64,000 nt of DNA, taken from the NCBI RefSeq assembly GCF_013337765.1, contig NZ_VBSB01000006.1:62001-126000 (forward strand). Reading direction: 5' to 3'. The notes below the pieces were generated by a model. That model ran no database searches, was not told where the DNA came from, and saw nothing but the letters and a program-made list of their open reading frames with translations. The DNA comes from Mycolicibacterium sphagni (lineage in GTDB: Bacteria > Actinomycetota > Actinomycetes > Mycobacteriales > Mycobacteriaceae). Below, one piece after another: positions 25,787-34,911 of the stretch. A program made the position numbers and the translations under genes. Within the stretch, counting starts at the first letter, position 1, and each line of letters opens with the position of its first letter.

Positions 25787-26818
25787 ATGCGGCTTTCTGT
25801 CCTCGACCTCGTTCCGGTGCGCACCGACCAGACCACGGGAGACGCGCTGGCGGCCACCGTGCGGCTGGCGCAGACCGCCGACCGCCTGGGATTCACCCGG
25901 TATTGGGTGGCCGAGCACCACAACATGCCTGCCGTCGCGGCCACCAGCCCGCCGGTGATCCTGGCCTACCTGGCCGCCTAGACCACCCAGCTGCGGCTCG
26001 GTTCGGGTGGGGTGATGCTGCCCAACCATGCGCCGCTGGCCGTCGCCGAGCAGTTCGCGCTCTTGGAGGCCGCCGCCCCAGGGCGCATCGATTTGGGTAT
26101 CGGCCGGGCGCCGGGTTCAGATCCGGTGACGTCGATCATGCTGCGCGGCACCCGCGACGATTCCGACATCGAGAACTTCCCGCAGTACCTCGACGATGTC
26201 GCGGCGCTGATGAGCGCGCGCGGGGTCCGCATCCCGATCCGCAACCAGGACTACATCCTCAAGGCCACCCCGGCGGCGGTCGACGAGCCGCGGCTGTGGC
26301 TGCTGGGTTCGTCGATGTACTCGGCACACCTGGCTGCCGCCAAGGGCTTGCCCTACGTGTTCGCCCACCACTTCGCCGGGCAGGGCACCGTCGAGGCGCT
26401 GGCCACCTACCGGTCAGAGTTCCGGCCCAGCGATGTGGCCGCCGAGCCCGTGACGTTCATGACCGTCAATGCGGTGGTCGCGCCCACGCGCGCCGAGGCC
26501 GAGGCGCTGCTGCTGCCGAATCTGCAGATGATGGCGCGGCTACGCACGGGCCAGCCGCTTGGCCCACTCGACCTCGTCGAAGATGCCGCGGAACTGACGA
26601 TGCATCCGCAGGCCGAGGCGGTCATCGCTTCGGGCCGCGTCAAGGCAGTGGTCGGGTCACCGTCCGAGGCCGCCGAGCAGGTCCGCGCGGTGGCGTCCGA
26701 GTTCGACGTCGACGAGGTGATGGTCAACCCCGTCGCCTCGGCGCATCGCGGCACCGACCCCGGCACCGCGCCGGCACGCGAGGCCACGCTCGAACTGCTG
26801 GCCAAAGAGCTGTTCTAG
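25787..26818 (+). pseudogene. Luciferase-like (LLM) flavin oxidoreductase, interrupted by an amber stop
   Basis: An F420/FMN-dependent LLM-class monooxygenase of about 343 codons, of the MsnO8 type. The start at ATG 25787 (MRLSVLDLVPV) is followed by GFTRYWVAEHHNMP. After 64 codons there is a TAG at 25979-25981. The same frame then resumes at once with LRLGSGGVMLPNHAPL and continues to LAKELF, with every expected family block. A single change (CAG to TAG would do) explains it. The rest of the frame is intact, so the decay is recent, or this is a sequencing error. A truncated 268-aa product could start at ATG 26012. Unless the amber is read through, the full enzyme cannot be made. Confidence 0.85.
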
Positions 26819-26834
26819 GACAGGAGCTTTCGGC

Positions 26835-27272
26835 TCAGGGCGTCAGACGCACAACCGGGATGGGCCGCTGCGTCGCTTGCTGATACGCATTATACCGGCC
26901 GCCGTTCTCCGAGTCGCACAGCGTCCACAGCCGCGCGTAGTCCGGATCATCCGGCAGCAGGAAATGTGCTGTGACCGCCAAACGCCTTCTGCCGAGGTTG
27001 ATCTCGATGTTCGGCTGCGCGCGTAGGTTGTGGTACCAGGCCGGGTTGCGGTCTGCGCCGCCGTTGGACGCGACGACTAGGTAGTCGCTGCCATCGCGGT
27101 AGTACGCCAGCAACATCGACCGCGGCTGACCGGTTTTCGCCCCAACGGTGTGCAGCATCAACGACGGTGGCACACCGGGCATCCGATGTCCGATCCACCC
27201 GTTGGTGCGCCGGTAGATGGCGTCGTGCACCTTCACGAACTTCATCAACGCCATGTGGTTCAGAGACGCCAT
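26835..27272 (-). CDS. Deazaflavin (F420)-dependent nitroreductase-family protein
   Basis: A 145-aa Ddn-like split-beta-barrel protein. Conserved features are LMLHTVGAKTGQPRSMLL (phosphate/F420 region), YLVVASNGGADRNPAWYHNLRAQP and a C-terminal aromatic-rich segment. Members use reduced F420 to reduce quinones, nitro compounds or related substrates at the membrane face. It matches Rv1261c by position. It lies 10 nt after the HIT gene on the same strand, suggesting one transcript. It is convergent to the broken LLM gene, another likely flavin/F420 enzyme. Confidence 0.88.
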   Translation of the reverse strand: MASLNHMALMKFVKVHDAIYRRTNGWIGHRMPGVPPSLMLHTVGAKTGQPRSMLLAYYRDGSDYLVVASNGGADRNPAWYHNLRAQPNIEINLGRRRLAVTAHFLLPDDPDYARLWTLCDSENGGRYNAYQQATQRPIPVVRLTP

Positions 27273-27282
27273 GCCACCACTC

Positions 27283-27714
27283 TCATCCAGTCGTATCCAG
27301 TGCTGTCAGAGCATCGCGCACAATCCGCCCGGTGGCCTCGCGGTCGGGATCCCGGCGCAGCAGCATCCCTTTGGCGAACGAGAGCTTGTCGCCGTCGCGC
27401 CGCGGGATCACGTGCAGGTGAATATGGAACACCGTCTGCATCGCCGACTTCCCGTCGTTGATAGCGATGTTGTTCCCGGTCGCGCCCAGCTCCGAGGCGC
27501 GAGTGGCCTGCGCGATCCGCTGCCCGACAGCAAGCATCCCGGCCAGGGTCTCGGCCGGCGTATCGGTCAGATCGACACTGTGTCGCTTGGGCACCACAAG
27601 CGTGTGTCCACGGGTGAACGGCCGGATGTCGAGAATGCCCAGGAAGTCGTCGTCCTCGTAGACGCGGATGGCCGGTGCCGTACCGGCGACGATCTCGCAG
27701 AACACGCATGCCAT
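27283..27714 (-). CDS. HIT-family nucleotide hydrolase
   Basis: A 143-aa histidine-triad protein. CVFCEI near the N-terminus supplies zinc cysteines, and the triad HIHLHVIPR is at about residues 99-107. HIT proteins hydrolyse nucleoside phosphoramidates and dinucleotide phosphates. The ATG at 27714 gives the normal family length; the much longer reading frame extending upstream is antisense to the amidase and is not protein-like. Corresponds to Rv1262c. Divergent from the amidase with a 36-bp gap. Confidence 0.92.
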   Translation of the reverse strand: MACVFCEIVAGTAPAIRVYEDDDFLGILDIRPFTRGHTLVVPKRHSVDLTDTPAETLAGMLAVGQRIAQATRASELGATGNNIAINDGKSAMQTVFHIHLHVIPRRDGDKLSFAKGMLLRRDPDREATGRIVRDALTALDTTG

Positions 27715-27750
27715 CTCGCCACCGTAGCGTCCAGCACTACCGTGGGGCAG

Positions 27751-29142
27751 ATGGACTCCACCGACATCGCCTTCGCCGGTGCCGCCGAGCAGGCGCGCAT
27801 GCTCGTCAACGGGACGATCACCGCCCCGGCTTTGTTGGAGCTCTACCTCGAGCGGATCGCCCGTGTGGACCGGGAGTTGCGCTCCTATCGCGTCGTCTTC
27901 ACCGAGAACGCGCGACGGGAAGCCGCCGCCGCCCAGGAACTGCTCGACGCCGGAGAACGCAAGCCCCTGCTGGGGGTGCCGATCGCGATCAAGGACGACG
28001 TCGACGTCGCCGACGAATTCACCTGCTACGGCAGCAGTGCCTACGGATTGCCGCCGACCGCCGACGCCGAGGTGGTGCGCCGGCTGCGTGAAGCCGGCGC
28101 GGTGATCCTCGGCAAGACGGCGGTTCCGGAGATGATGCTGTGGCCCTTCACTGAGACCGTCGCCTTCGGCGCCACACACAACCCGTGGGACCTGGCCCGC
28201 GCACCGGGCGGTAGTAGCGGCGGTAGCGGGGCGGCGGTGGCCGCCGGTTTGGCACCGATGGCGCTGGGCTCCGATGGCGCCGGGTCCATCCGTATCCCGT
28301 CCACCTGGTGCGGCCTGTTCGGCCTCAAGCCGCAGCGGGACCGGGTGCCGATCTCGCCGCACGACGACGCCTGGTGCGGGTTGTCCGTCAACGGCCCGAT
28401 GGCCCGCACGGTGGAGGATGCCGCGTTGTTCCTCGATGCGACGACGGCGCTCCCCGGTCCGTCCGGCGGGTTCGTGGCGGCGGCGAACCGAGAACCGGGC
28501 AGACTACGAATTGCGTTGAGCACCATGATCCCTCCGACGGTGATAGGCCGTGTCGGGTCGGCCCAGCAGAAGGCGATGGACGAAGCCGAGACGCTGCTGC
28601 GCGATCTCGGCCACCACGTGATCTGGCGCGATCCCGATTATCCGGCGTGGGCGGTTTACGGGCATCTGTTGCCGCGGATGTGGCGCGGTGTCTACCAGGA
28701 TGTCGCTGCGCTGCCGCACCGCGAACGGCTCGAGCCGAGAACGAAGGGTATTGCCCGCCTGGGCCGGCTGATCTCCGATGCCCAGATCGCCAGGGTGCGG
28801 GCCACTGAACCCGCACTGAACGCTCGGGTGCAGTCGATCTTTGACGACGTCGACGTGGTCATCACGCCCGGAACGGCCTTGGGGCCATCCAAGATTGGCC
28901 AATACCAGCACCGCGGTGGGGTGTCGACACTTGCCATGGTGGCCTCCCGGGTTCCGTTCCTTGGCATGTTCAACGCGACCGGTCAGCCTGCCGCCGTTGT
29001 CCCGTGGGGGCTGGACAACGACGGGGTGCCGCTGTCGATACAACTCGTTGGCCGGCCCTCCGATGAGGCGACGCTCCTGTCGCTTGGCCATCAGATCGAG
29101 ATCGCCCGTCCGTGGGCGCACCGTCGGCCGCCGGTCTCCTAG
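27751..29142 (+). CDS. amiB2: Amidase (AmiB2-like)
   Basis: A 463-aa amidase-signature enzyme. The Ser-cisSer-Lys triad is visible as Lys81 (AIKDD), Ser156 within GGSSGGSG, and Ser179 in GAGSIRIPS. The sequence fits AmiB2 (Rv1263) and the neighbours agree. It should hydrolyse a primary or secondary amide to the acid and ammonia; the substrate is not predictable. It starts at ATG 27751 with no strong ribosome site. Its TAG stop overlaps the stop of the convergent cyclase gene. Confidence 0.9.
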   Translation: MDSTDIAFAGAAEQARMLVNGTITAPALLELYLERIARVDRELRSYRVVFTENARREAAAAQELLDAGERKPLLGVPIAIKDDVDVADEFTCYGSSAYGLPPTADAEVVRRLREAGAVILGKTAVPEMMLWPFTETVAFGATHNPWDLARAPGGSSGGSGAAVAAGLAPMALGSDGAGSIRIPSTWCGLFGLKPQRDRVPISPHDDAWCGLSVNGPMARTVEDAALFLDATTALPGPSGGFVAAANREPGRLRIALSTMIPPTVIGRVGSAQQKAMDEAETLLRDLGHHVIWRDPDYPAWAVYGHLLPRMWRGVYQDVAALPHRERLEPRTKGIARLGRLISDAQIARVRATEPALNARVQSIFDDVDVVITPGTALGPSKIGQYQHRGGVSTLAMVASRVPFLGMFNATGQPAAVVPWGLDNDGVPLSIQLVGRPSDEATLLSLGHQIEIARPWAHRRPPVS

Positions 29143-32100
29143 TCCATCGCTTCGGCTAGCGCCATATGTCCCTGGTAGTCAAGAGTATTCGCCGTCTCGC
29201 GGTATTGGTCTCGGAAGTCCCGGTAGCCGGCATCGTCGCCGTTCGACCGCGCGAGTAGCGCGCGCAGCCGCAGCAAGGGTAGCTTGAAGAGGACAAAGCT
29301 GGGATCCGTTCGTACCGCGGCTAGCCGGTCGATGACCGTATGTGCTTCGCGCACATCGTCTTCAGTTCCGCGTTGGAGGAGCGCTTCTACCAGTGCCACG
29401 GTGGCCGGGCCACGGAGGATCATCTCGCCGGTGCTGAAGGTGTCATCGACCAACGTCCTGGACATCCGTATCGCACCATCGACGTTTCCGAATCTCGTGC
29501 GGTGGGTTGCCAGCGCGACACCCGCCGGAAGTTGCGCCAGCGCGTTCTCCTGTTGTACGCCCAGCTCGAGCGCGTCCTCCAGGACTTGAGCGCCGACCGC
29601 GGCGTTGGTGTCGTTGCGGGCCATTGTTGCCGCACCGTAAGCGAAACTGGCCATGCCCAAGGTGAAGTCGTCACCCGCCTGCTCGGCGGTGTTGAACGCG
29701 TCCTGCACTACCGCGTGGAATCGGTCGTCGGCAACGAAGGCGCCGTTGAGGAACAGTATTCCCATTGGATACGCGACGACGATCACCCTGGTCACCGGGT
29801 CCGAACCAGCTGCCATGGCGATGCCCTCATGAAGGTCGGCACGCCATCCGGGTACCCCCAGCACACATCGAGCGACGCCGCGCAGCATCGTCGCCTGCGC
29901 CAGCGGCGATCCGATGAGAAGTTCACCCATCGTGAGATCGCCCCCGGCCGTGTCGATCACGCGCTGAGTCGCCCTCGCCGCTGCCTCGGCTTCGCCGGCG
30001 TGAAGTCTTGCGGTGATCACGCCGTGAAGCAGGCCGACCGTCAGGGCGGGGTCGCCGATCGACTCGACGAGCTGCTCCTGTTCGGTGGCCAGTGCGGAGG
30101 CATCGTTGTGTCGATTGAGCAAGGTCATGGTGACGGGCAGCCCCGCCATCGCAATGGCCAGGGAGCGTTTGTCACCGGCTTGCTCGCAGAGATCTCGAAG
30201 CTCGTCGAATCCGGTGTCGTCGACCCGGCCGCCGCCACGGTAGGCACTGGCGCACAACAGGGTTCGCGGCGCGATCCGAAATGCCAGGTGATCGGGCATG
30301 TCAGCGGGCAACTGGTCGGCAACCTGGCGGGCTCGCTGCCAACTCGCCCGTGCTGCGGCGATGTCGCGGTTGGTCAACCACTGACCGGCCCGCATGTGCC
30401 AGTCGAAGGCGGTGCGCAGGTCGCCGGCCGCCTCGAAATGTTCGGCGACCTCGGCGGCCTTGTCGTCACCACAGCTCCGCATCTGGATGACCGAGGCCAG
30501 CCGCCTGTGCAGTTCGATGCGATCCGACTTGAGCTGCGATTCATAGGCCACGGTGCGGATGAGGGGATGTTTGAACGCGTAGTCCTGCTGCGAGGTGAAC
30601 TGCACACGCGTCACGAGTTCGGCGTCGACGAGCTCCCTGAAAGACGGTGTGACGCTCAAGCCCTCGAGTAGCTCGGCGTTGAAGCGGGAGCCGATCACCG
30701 ACGCCGCCGACAGCGTTCGTTTGGCGGCCGGGCCCAGGCGGTCGATGCGTGCGGCGATCGCAGCCTGCAGCGTGGCCGGCACCCGAATGTCGGCGATCGC
30801 GGCACCGCAGCTATACTTGGCCCGAACCCCCTCCAGCACACCGCGTTCGGCGAGGTCGCGCACGATCTCCTCGGCAAAGAACGGATTGCCCGCCGCGCGT
30901 TCGGCGATATGGTCGGCCAATTGAAGCACCGAGGAATCCTGGCCTAGCAGCTCGCGGGTCAGAGCCGAGGTCTGGGTGTTGCTCAGCGCCCGCAGTGTGA
31001 TCGTCTGGGCACCTTCCGCATTGGCCAGGGCGCCGCGGTACTCGGGTCGGTAGGTGATCAGGATGACGGAGGGCGTCTGTGGTGCCACTTCGAGAAAGCT
31101 GGTGAGCAAGGCCTCGCTTGCCTCGTCGATCCAGTGGGCGTCCTCGATCACGAAGACGGTCGGCCGTTGCCGAGCCATCAGTGTGGCGTCGAGGAGTCCG
31201 GTCAGTCTGCGCCTGCGCGCATCGGCCTCGATGGCCGGCGCGTCGGCGCCGGGCTCAGAGATTCTCAGTAGGTCGTTCACCAGAAATAGATCGTCGGAGT
31301 CGGCGTCGGGGACTTGGTTCTGGACCCGTGCCCTGGCCGCCGCGTTCTCCATGCCTGCGATGCCCATGGCAGCGCGACGGCGGCGTGGAAGGGCAGGTCG
31401 CTGGTGTGCGATTCGCAGACGGCGGCGATCACCTCGATGTCGCGCTCGGCGGCTTTGGTGGTGACCTCCCGGACGATGCGACTCTTACCGATCCCGGCCG
31501 GCCCGACCAGGCTGACGACGCAGCCGGTCCCGTCGACGGCCTCGTCGAGCATGCCGGCGATGCTGGCCAGTTCCCAGGTGCGGCCCACGAGTGGTGTCTC
31601 GGTCGTCCGCCGGCGTCGTAGGCCGTTCAACGCTCCCAGCAAGCGTCGAGCCGGCAACGGGGTCTGCGTACCTTTGACGTGAACCAGCTCGGCGTCGCCC
31701 AACTCGACCATGCCCTCGACCAGGTTGGCGGTGGACTCACTGAGCATCACCCCACCGGGCGGGGCGACGGACTCCATCCGTTGAGCCAGCCCCACCTGTT
31801 CGCCGACCGCGGTGTAACTCGTTGGGCTCGAAGTGATGTCACCGGTGATCACCTGACCCGAGTTCAAGCCGACCCGCAGCTGGAATTGCAGGCCGTCGTG
31901 CTTCTCGATCTCGGCTGCCAACTGTCCGGCCGCCTTCTGCAGGTCCAGTGCGGCCAGGCAAGCGCGGAAGGCGTGGTCTTCCAGGGCGGCCGGTGCACCG
32001 AAAATCGCCATGATGCCGTCACCGGTGAACTTGTCGACGGTGCCGCCGTAGCGGGTGACCACTGCGCTGGCGCGGCTGACCAGGCCGGTCATGATCTCCC

Positions 32101-32290
32101 GCAACCGTTCTGCACCCAGCGCGGCGGCAATGTCCATGGATCGCACCACGTCGGCGAACAACACGGTGACCTGTTTGTACTCGGCGGGCATTTCGCTGTC
32201 GGCGAGCGAGGCGCCGCAGGAGTCGCAGAACCGCGCACCTGGACGCGGTTGAGCGCCACATACTCGGCACGTCGTGCTTTCGACTGCCAC
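29139..32290 (-). pseudogene. Adenylate cyclase-AAA regulator, split by a frameshift
   Basis: A class III cyclase/ATPase of about 1050 codons, broken at roughly 31368-31376. The N-terminal part starts at GTG 32290: zinc ribbon (Cys8, 11, 22, 25), cyclase domain with metal aspartates Asp47 and Asp91, and Walker A GPAGIGKS at 263-270. It ends 307 codons in, after HAAVAL. The second frame continues with the AAA/STAND domain (FVIEDAHWIDEA is Walker B) and a long helical TPR-like tail to 29139. Read together they give a normal member of the Rv0891c/Rv1358-type family. As it stands the upstream frame gives a 337-aa product with an intact cyclase domain but only the first part of the AAA domain; the rest could only come from a separate start such as ATG 31367. 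Confidence 0.85.
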
Positions 32291-32328
32291 TCGACGAGAA
32301 TAGGCGGGGTCGGGCCCGCGCCGAAGGC

Positions 32329-32832
32329 TTATCGGGCGCGGGACAACCCGGCGCGCCACGCCGCCAGCTTGTCCGCGTAGCGCATGGTCTGCGCGGGGCT
32401 GGTCGACGGCAGTCTCAGCGTGCCAGGCACATCGAGTTCGACGAGCCTGGTGAAGTTGCGCTCGGCCGCGGCGCCGTTGAAATACACCCGCTCCACGTTC
32501 GGATGGGCCACGAAGAAGCTGCCGAAATCGTTGGCCACCATACTGTCCGGCTCGATCGCCGAGTCCAGGCTGCCGATGCGCCTGCAGTGCTTGAGCACAT
32601 CCCACACGGCGATGTCGTTACGGTCAAGCATCGCGACCCGTTGTTCATACGGCACGTCGGGTGCACACCCGAAAAGCTCGCCAACGATGCGCCAGAACGC
32701 ATTTCGCGGGTTTCCGTAATACTGCCCCGATGACAGCGACAGGACGCTGGGCATATTGCCGAGGATCACCAGCCGCGCATCGGGGGAGCCGATCGGCGGC
32801 AACCCTTCCAGGAGCGGGGAGCGTGCCATCAT
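32329..32832 (-). CDS. Family 6 UDG-superfamily (hypoxanthine) DNA glycosylase
   Basis: A 167-aa DNA glycosylase of the family 6 (HDG) branch. [22 protein letters not shown] and a late LPSTSPAQ are its characteristic blocks. Family 6 enzymes excise hypoxanthine, the deaminated form of adenine, rather than uracil. Two adjacent ATGs (32832, 32829) are possible starts. It lies divergent from the Rv1264-type adenylate cyclase with a 23-bp gap. A second glycosylase of a different family, udgB, lies 8 kb away. Confidence 0.87.
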   Translation of the reverse strand: MMARSPLLEGLPPIGSPDARLVILGNMPSVLSLSSGQYYGNPRNAFWRIVGELFGCAPDVPYEQRVAMLDRNDIAVWDVLKHCRRIGSLDSAIEPDSMVANDFGSFFVAHPNVERVYFNGAAAERNFTRLVELDVPGTLRLPSTSPAQTMRYADKLAAWRAGLSRAR

Positions 32833-32855
32833 CAGAGACGGTATACGTTGGGTCG

Positions 32856-33980
32856 ATGACCGAAGCTGTGGACCCGGAGGCCGCCGGGCTGCTCAACGGG
32901 TTGACCGGCGAAGCCCGCGCCCAGCGAGCCGAGTTGATCCCGTGGCTGCTCGAGCAGGGCATCACCGTCGAGGAGATCCGGGGAGCGTTTGCGCCGATGC
33001 TGTTGCCCGGCCGCCGAATCTTCGGTGATGACGGGACCCGGCTGTCGGCCCGGCAGATCAGCGAGCAGACCGGGCTGGATCTCGAGCAGCTCAGGCGGTT
33101 CCAGCGCGCCAGCGGGCTGGCGACCGTCGATGACCCCGACGCGAAAGTGTTCCTCAAACCCGATGCCGAGTCGGCCGTCCACATCAAGCGTTTTCTCGAC
33201 CTGGGATTCGATGCCGACCGACTGCTGACCGTGGTCCGGGTTCTCGCAGAAGGACTTTCACACGCCGCTGAGGCGATGCGTTACACCGCTGTCGCAGCGA
33301 CCATGCAGCACCCGGGCACCACCGAACTCGAGATGGCGCAGGCCGCTCAGGTGTTGGTCGGTGCCGCCGAACCGTTGATCGGGCCGATGGTCCAGGACAT
33401 GCTGATGCTGCAGCTGCGCCACGCCATGGAAACCGAGGCGATCAACGCCAACGAACGGGCCATGGGCGCATCGCTTCCGGGTGCTCGACAAGTCGCGATC
33501 GCATTCGCGGACCTGGTCGGCTTCACCCGGCTGGGCGAGACGGTGCCGCCCGAGGAACTCGAGCAGCTCGCCAACCGTCTCGCAGACGCGGCCCGCGACG
33601 TGGCGGTGCCACCGGTGCGGTTCGTCAAGACCATCGGTGACGCGGTGATGATGGTGTCGACGGATGCGGCGGCGCTGCTCGACGCGATGCTGACCCTCGT
33701 CGAGGCCACCGAGGCCGATCAGGCGCTGCCACAGTTGCGGGTCGGCCTGTCTCATGGCGCCGCCGTGAGCCGGGCGGGGGACTGGTTCGGCAGCTCGGTC
33801 AACCTGGCCAGCCGCGTCACCTCGGCTGCGCGGCCGGGATCGGTCCTGGTGTCTGAAGCCGCTCGGGAGCAGATCGGCGACGACCCGTCCTTTGACTGGT
33901 CGTTCGCCAGGGCGCGCCGTCTCAAGGGAATCCAGGACGACGTCAAGCTCTTCCGTGCCCGCCGCAGCGAAAAGGCTTGA
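32856..33980 (+). CDS. pH-sensing-type adenylate cyclase, Rv1264-like
   Basis: A 374-aa class III adenylate cyclase. The N-terminal regulatory region (to about 205) has [13 protein letters not shown] and [16 protein letters not shown], as in Rv1264. The cyclase domain follows: Asp219 (FADLVGFTR), Lys258 and Asp262 (KTIGDAV), then [13 protein letters not shown]. In Rv1264 the N-terminal domain inhibits the enzyme at neutral pH and activates it at acid pH. TATACG at 32842-32847 ends 8 nt before the ATG, so the message may be leaderless. The gene in the Rv1265 position lies about 0.3 kb downstream. Confidence 0.92.
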   Translation: MTEAVDPEAAGLLNGLTGEARAQRAELIPWLLEQGITVEEIRGAFAPMLLPGRRIFGDDGTRLSARQISEQTGLDLEQLRRFQRASGLATVDDPDAKVFLKPDAESAVHIKRFLDLGFDADRLLTVVRVLAEGLSHAAEAMRYTAVAATMQHPGTTELEMAQAAQVLVGAAEPLIGPMVQDMLMLQLRHAMETEAINANERAMGASLPGARQVAIAFADLVGFTRLGETVPPEELEQLANRLADAARDVAVPPVRFVKTIGDAVMMVSTDAAALLDAMLTLVEATEADQALPQLRVGLSHGAAVSRAGDWFGSSVNLASRVTSAARPGSVLVSEAAREQIGDDPSFDWSFARARRLKGIQDDVKLFRARRSEKA

Positions 33981-33992
33981 GCGGTCGCCGTT

Positions 33993-34205
33993 TCAGCGCT
34001 TGCGCTTGCGCACCATCGACCAGCCGCCGAAGAGCACCGCCGCCAGCAGCATCAGCACCGCGGTGCCGGGCCCGAGTAACCACCACACCAAGCCGACCGC
34101 GGCCACGGTCGGGACCCCCAGCACTACCGCCACCAAGGCCGGGTGCATGCGCGCTACGTCGCGAGCAGCCCGGACACGATCAGGGTCGAGCTCGTCACCT
34201 GTCAT
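33993..34205 (-). CDS. Small membrane protein
   Basis: A 70-aa protein with an acidic N-terminus, two hydrophobic helices (about 25-42 and 45-60) separated by a short GPG turn, and a very basic C-terminus MVRKRKR. I do not recognise a family; DUF3099-like proteins look similar but I cannot confirm. It is convergent to the adenylate cyclase with a 12-bp gap and divergent from the next gene. Confidence 0.65.
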   Translation of the reverse strand: MTGDELDPDRVRAARDVARMHPALVAVVLGVPTVAAVGLVWWLLGPGTAVLMLLAAVLFGGWSMVRKRKR

Positions 34206-34274
34206 GCCGCCATTATCCGCACCGGCACCGGGTTTGTGCCCGTTCGCTCTCAGAGAATGCCTGGTGATCGTTGT

Positions 34275-34301
34275 GTAACGGTGTAATCATGTAATTCATG
34301 A
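34275..34301 (+). promoter_or_regulatory. Probable leaderless promoter with triple GTAA repeat
   Basis: GTAA occurs at 34275, 34283 and 34291, at a strict 8-nt interval. TAATCA (34284-34289) is a good -10 match and ends 8 nt before the ATG at 34298. TCATG-TAATT-CATGA (34287-34301) is a perfect inverted repeat that includes the start codon. No ribosome-binding site is present. Confidence 0.5.
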
Positions 34302-34867
34302 AACATCAACACATGCACCGTCGGCCCGGTCGCCCCGGCGGCTGGCAGCAGGCCGACCAACCCGACGCCACCGATGCCGGCGAATGGTTCGCCGGACGGC
34401 TCCCTGACGATTGGTTCGTCGGCGACCCCACGGTGATCGTCGACCGCGAGGAGATCACCGTCGTCGGGCGGCTGCCCGAGCCGGGCGACAAACCGGACAG
34501 CGACGCGCGCGCATCCGGGCGGGCATCACGGTTCCGCGAAGACACCCGTTCCGAGCGGATCCGGATCGCCGAGGAGGCCCAGGACAAGTACGGCCGCAAG
34601 GTGTCGTGGGGTGTAGAGATTGGTACGCCGGAGGCGCCTGAGCGAATCCTGTTCACCCACATTGCCGTTCCGGTGATGACCCGTCTCAGGCAACCTGAAC
34701 GTCAGGTGCTCGACACCCTGGTCGACGCGGGCGTGGCCCGGTCGCGATCGGACGCACTCGCGTGGAGTGTGCGACTGGTCGGTGAGCATGCCGAGGAGTG
34801 GCTGGCCAAGCTGCGGTCGGCGATGGCCGAGGTGGACGACCTGCGTGCCGAGGGGCCGGGGCTGTAG
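34298..34867 (+). CDS. Putative DNA-binding protein in the Rv1265 position
   Basis: A 189-aa protein of an actinobacterial family with no named domain. Its N-terminal half is acidic with a WFAGRLPDDWFVGDP block. The C-terminal part, VLDTLVDAGVARSRSDAL followed by AWSVRLV, looks like a ribbon-helix-helix or antitoxin-type DNA-binding helix pair. It sits just after the adenylate cyclase, as Rv1265 does after Rv1264. Rv1265 was reported as cAMP-responsive in M. tuberculosis. A promoter with symmetric repeats over the start fits autoregulation. Confidence 0.75.
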   Translation: MKHQHMHRRPGRPGGWQQADQPDATDAGEWFAGRLPDDWFVGDPTVIVDREEITVVGRLPEPGDKPDSDARASGRASRFREDTRSERIRIAEEAQDKYGRKVSWGVEIGTPEAPERILFTHIAVPVMTRLRQPERQVLDTLVDAGVARSRSDALAWSVRLVGEHAEEWLAKLRSAMAEVDDLRAEGPGL

Positions 34868-34911
34868 GTGGTCCCTTTTCCCGTCTGCTCGCCAGGCGAG
34901 TGGGGGAAGTG

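Noticed and set aside
27217..27750. The upstream extension of the amidase frame
   Set aside because: It lies antisense to the HIT gene and lacks amidase similarity; the family begins at ATG 27751.
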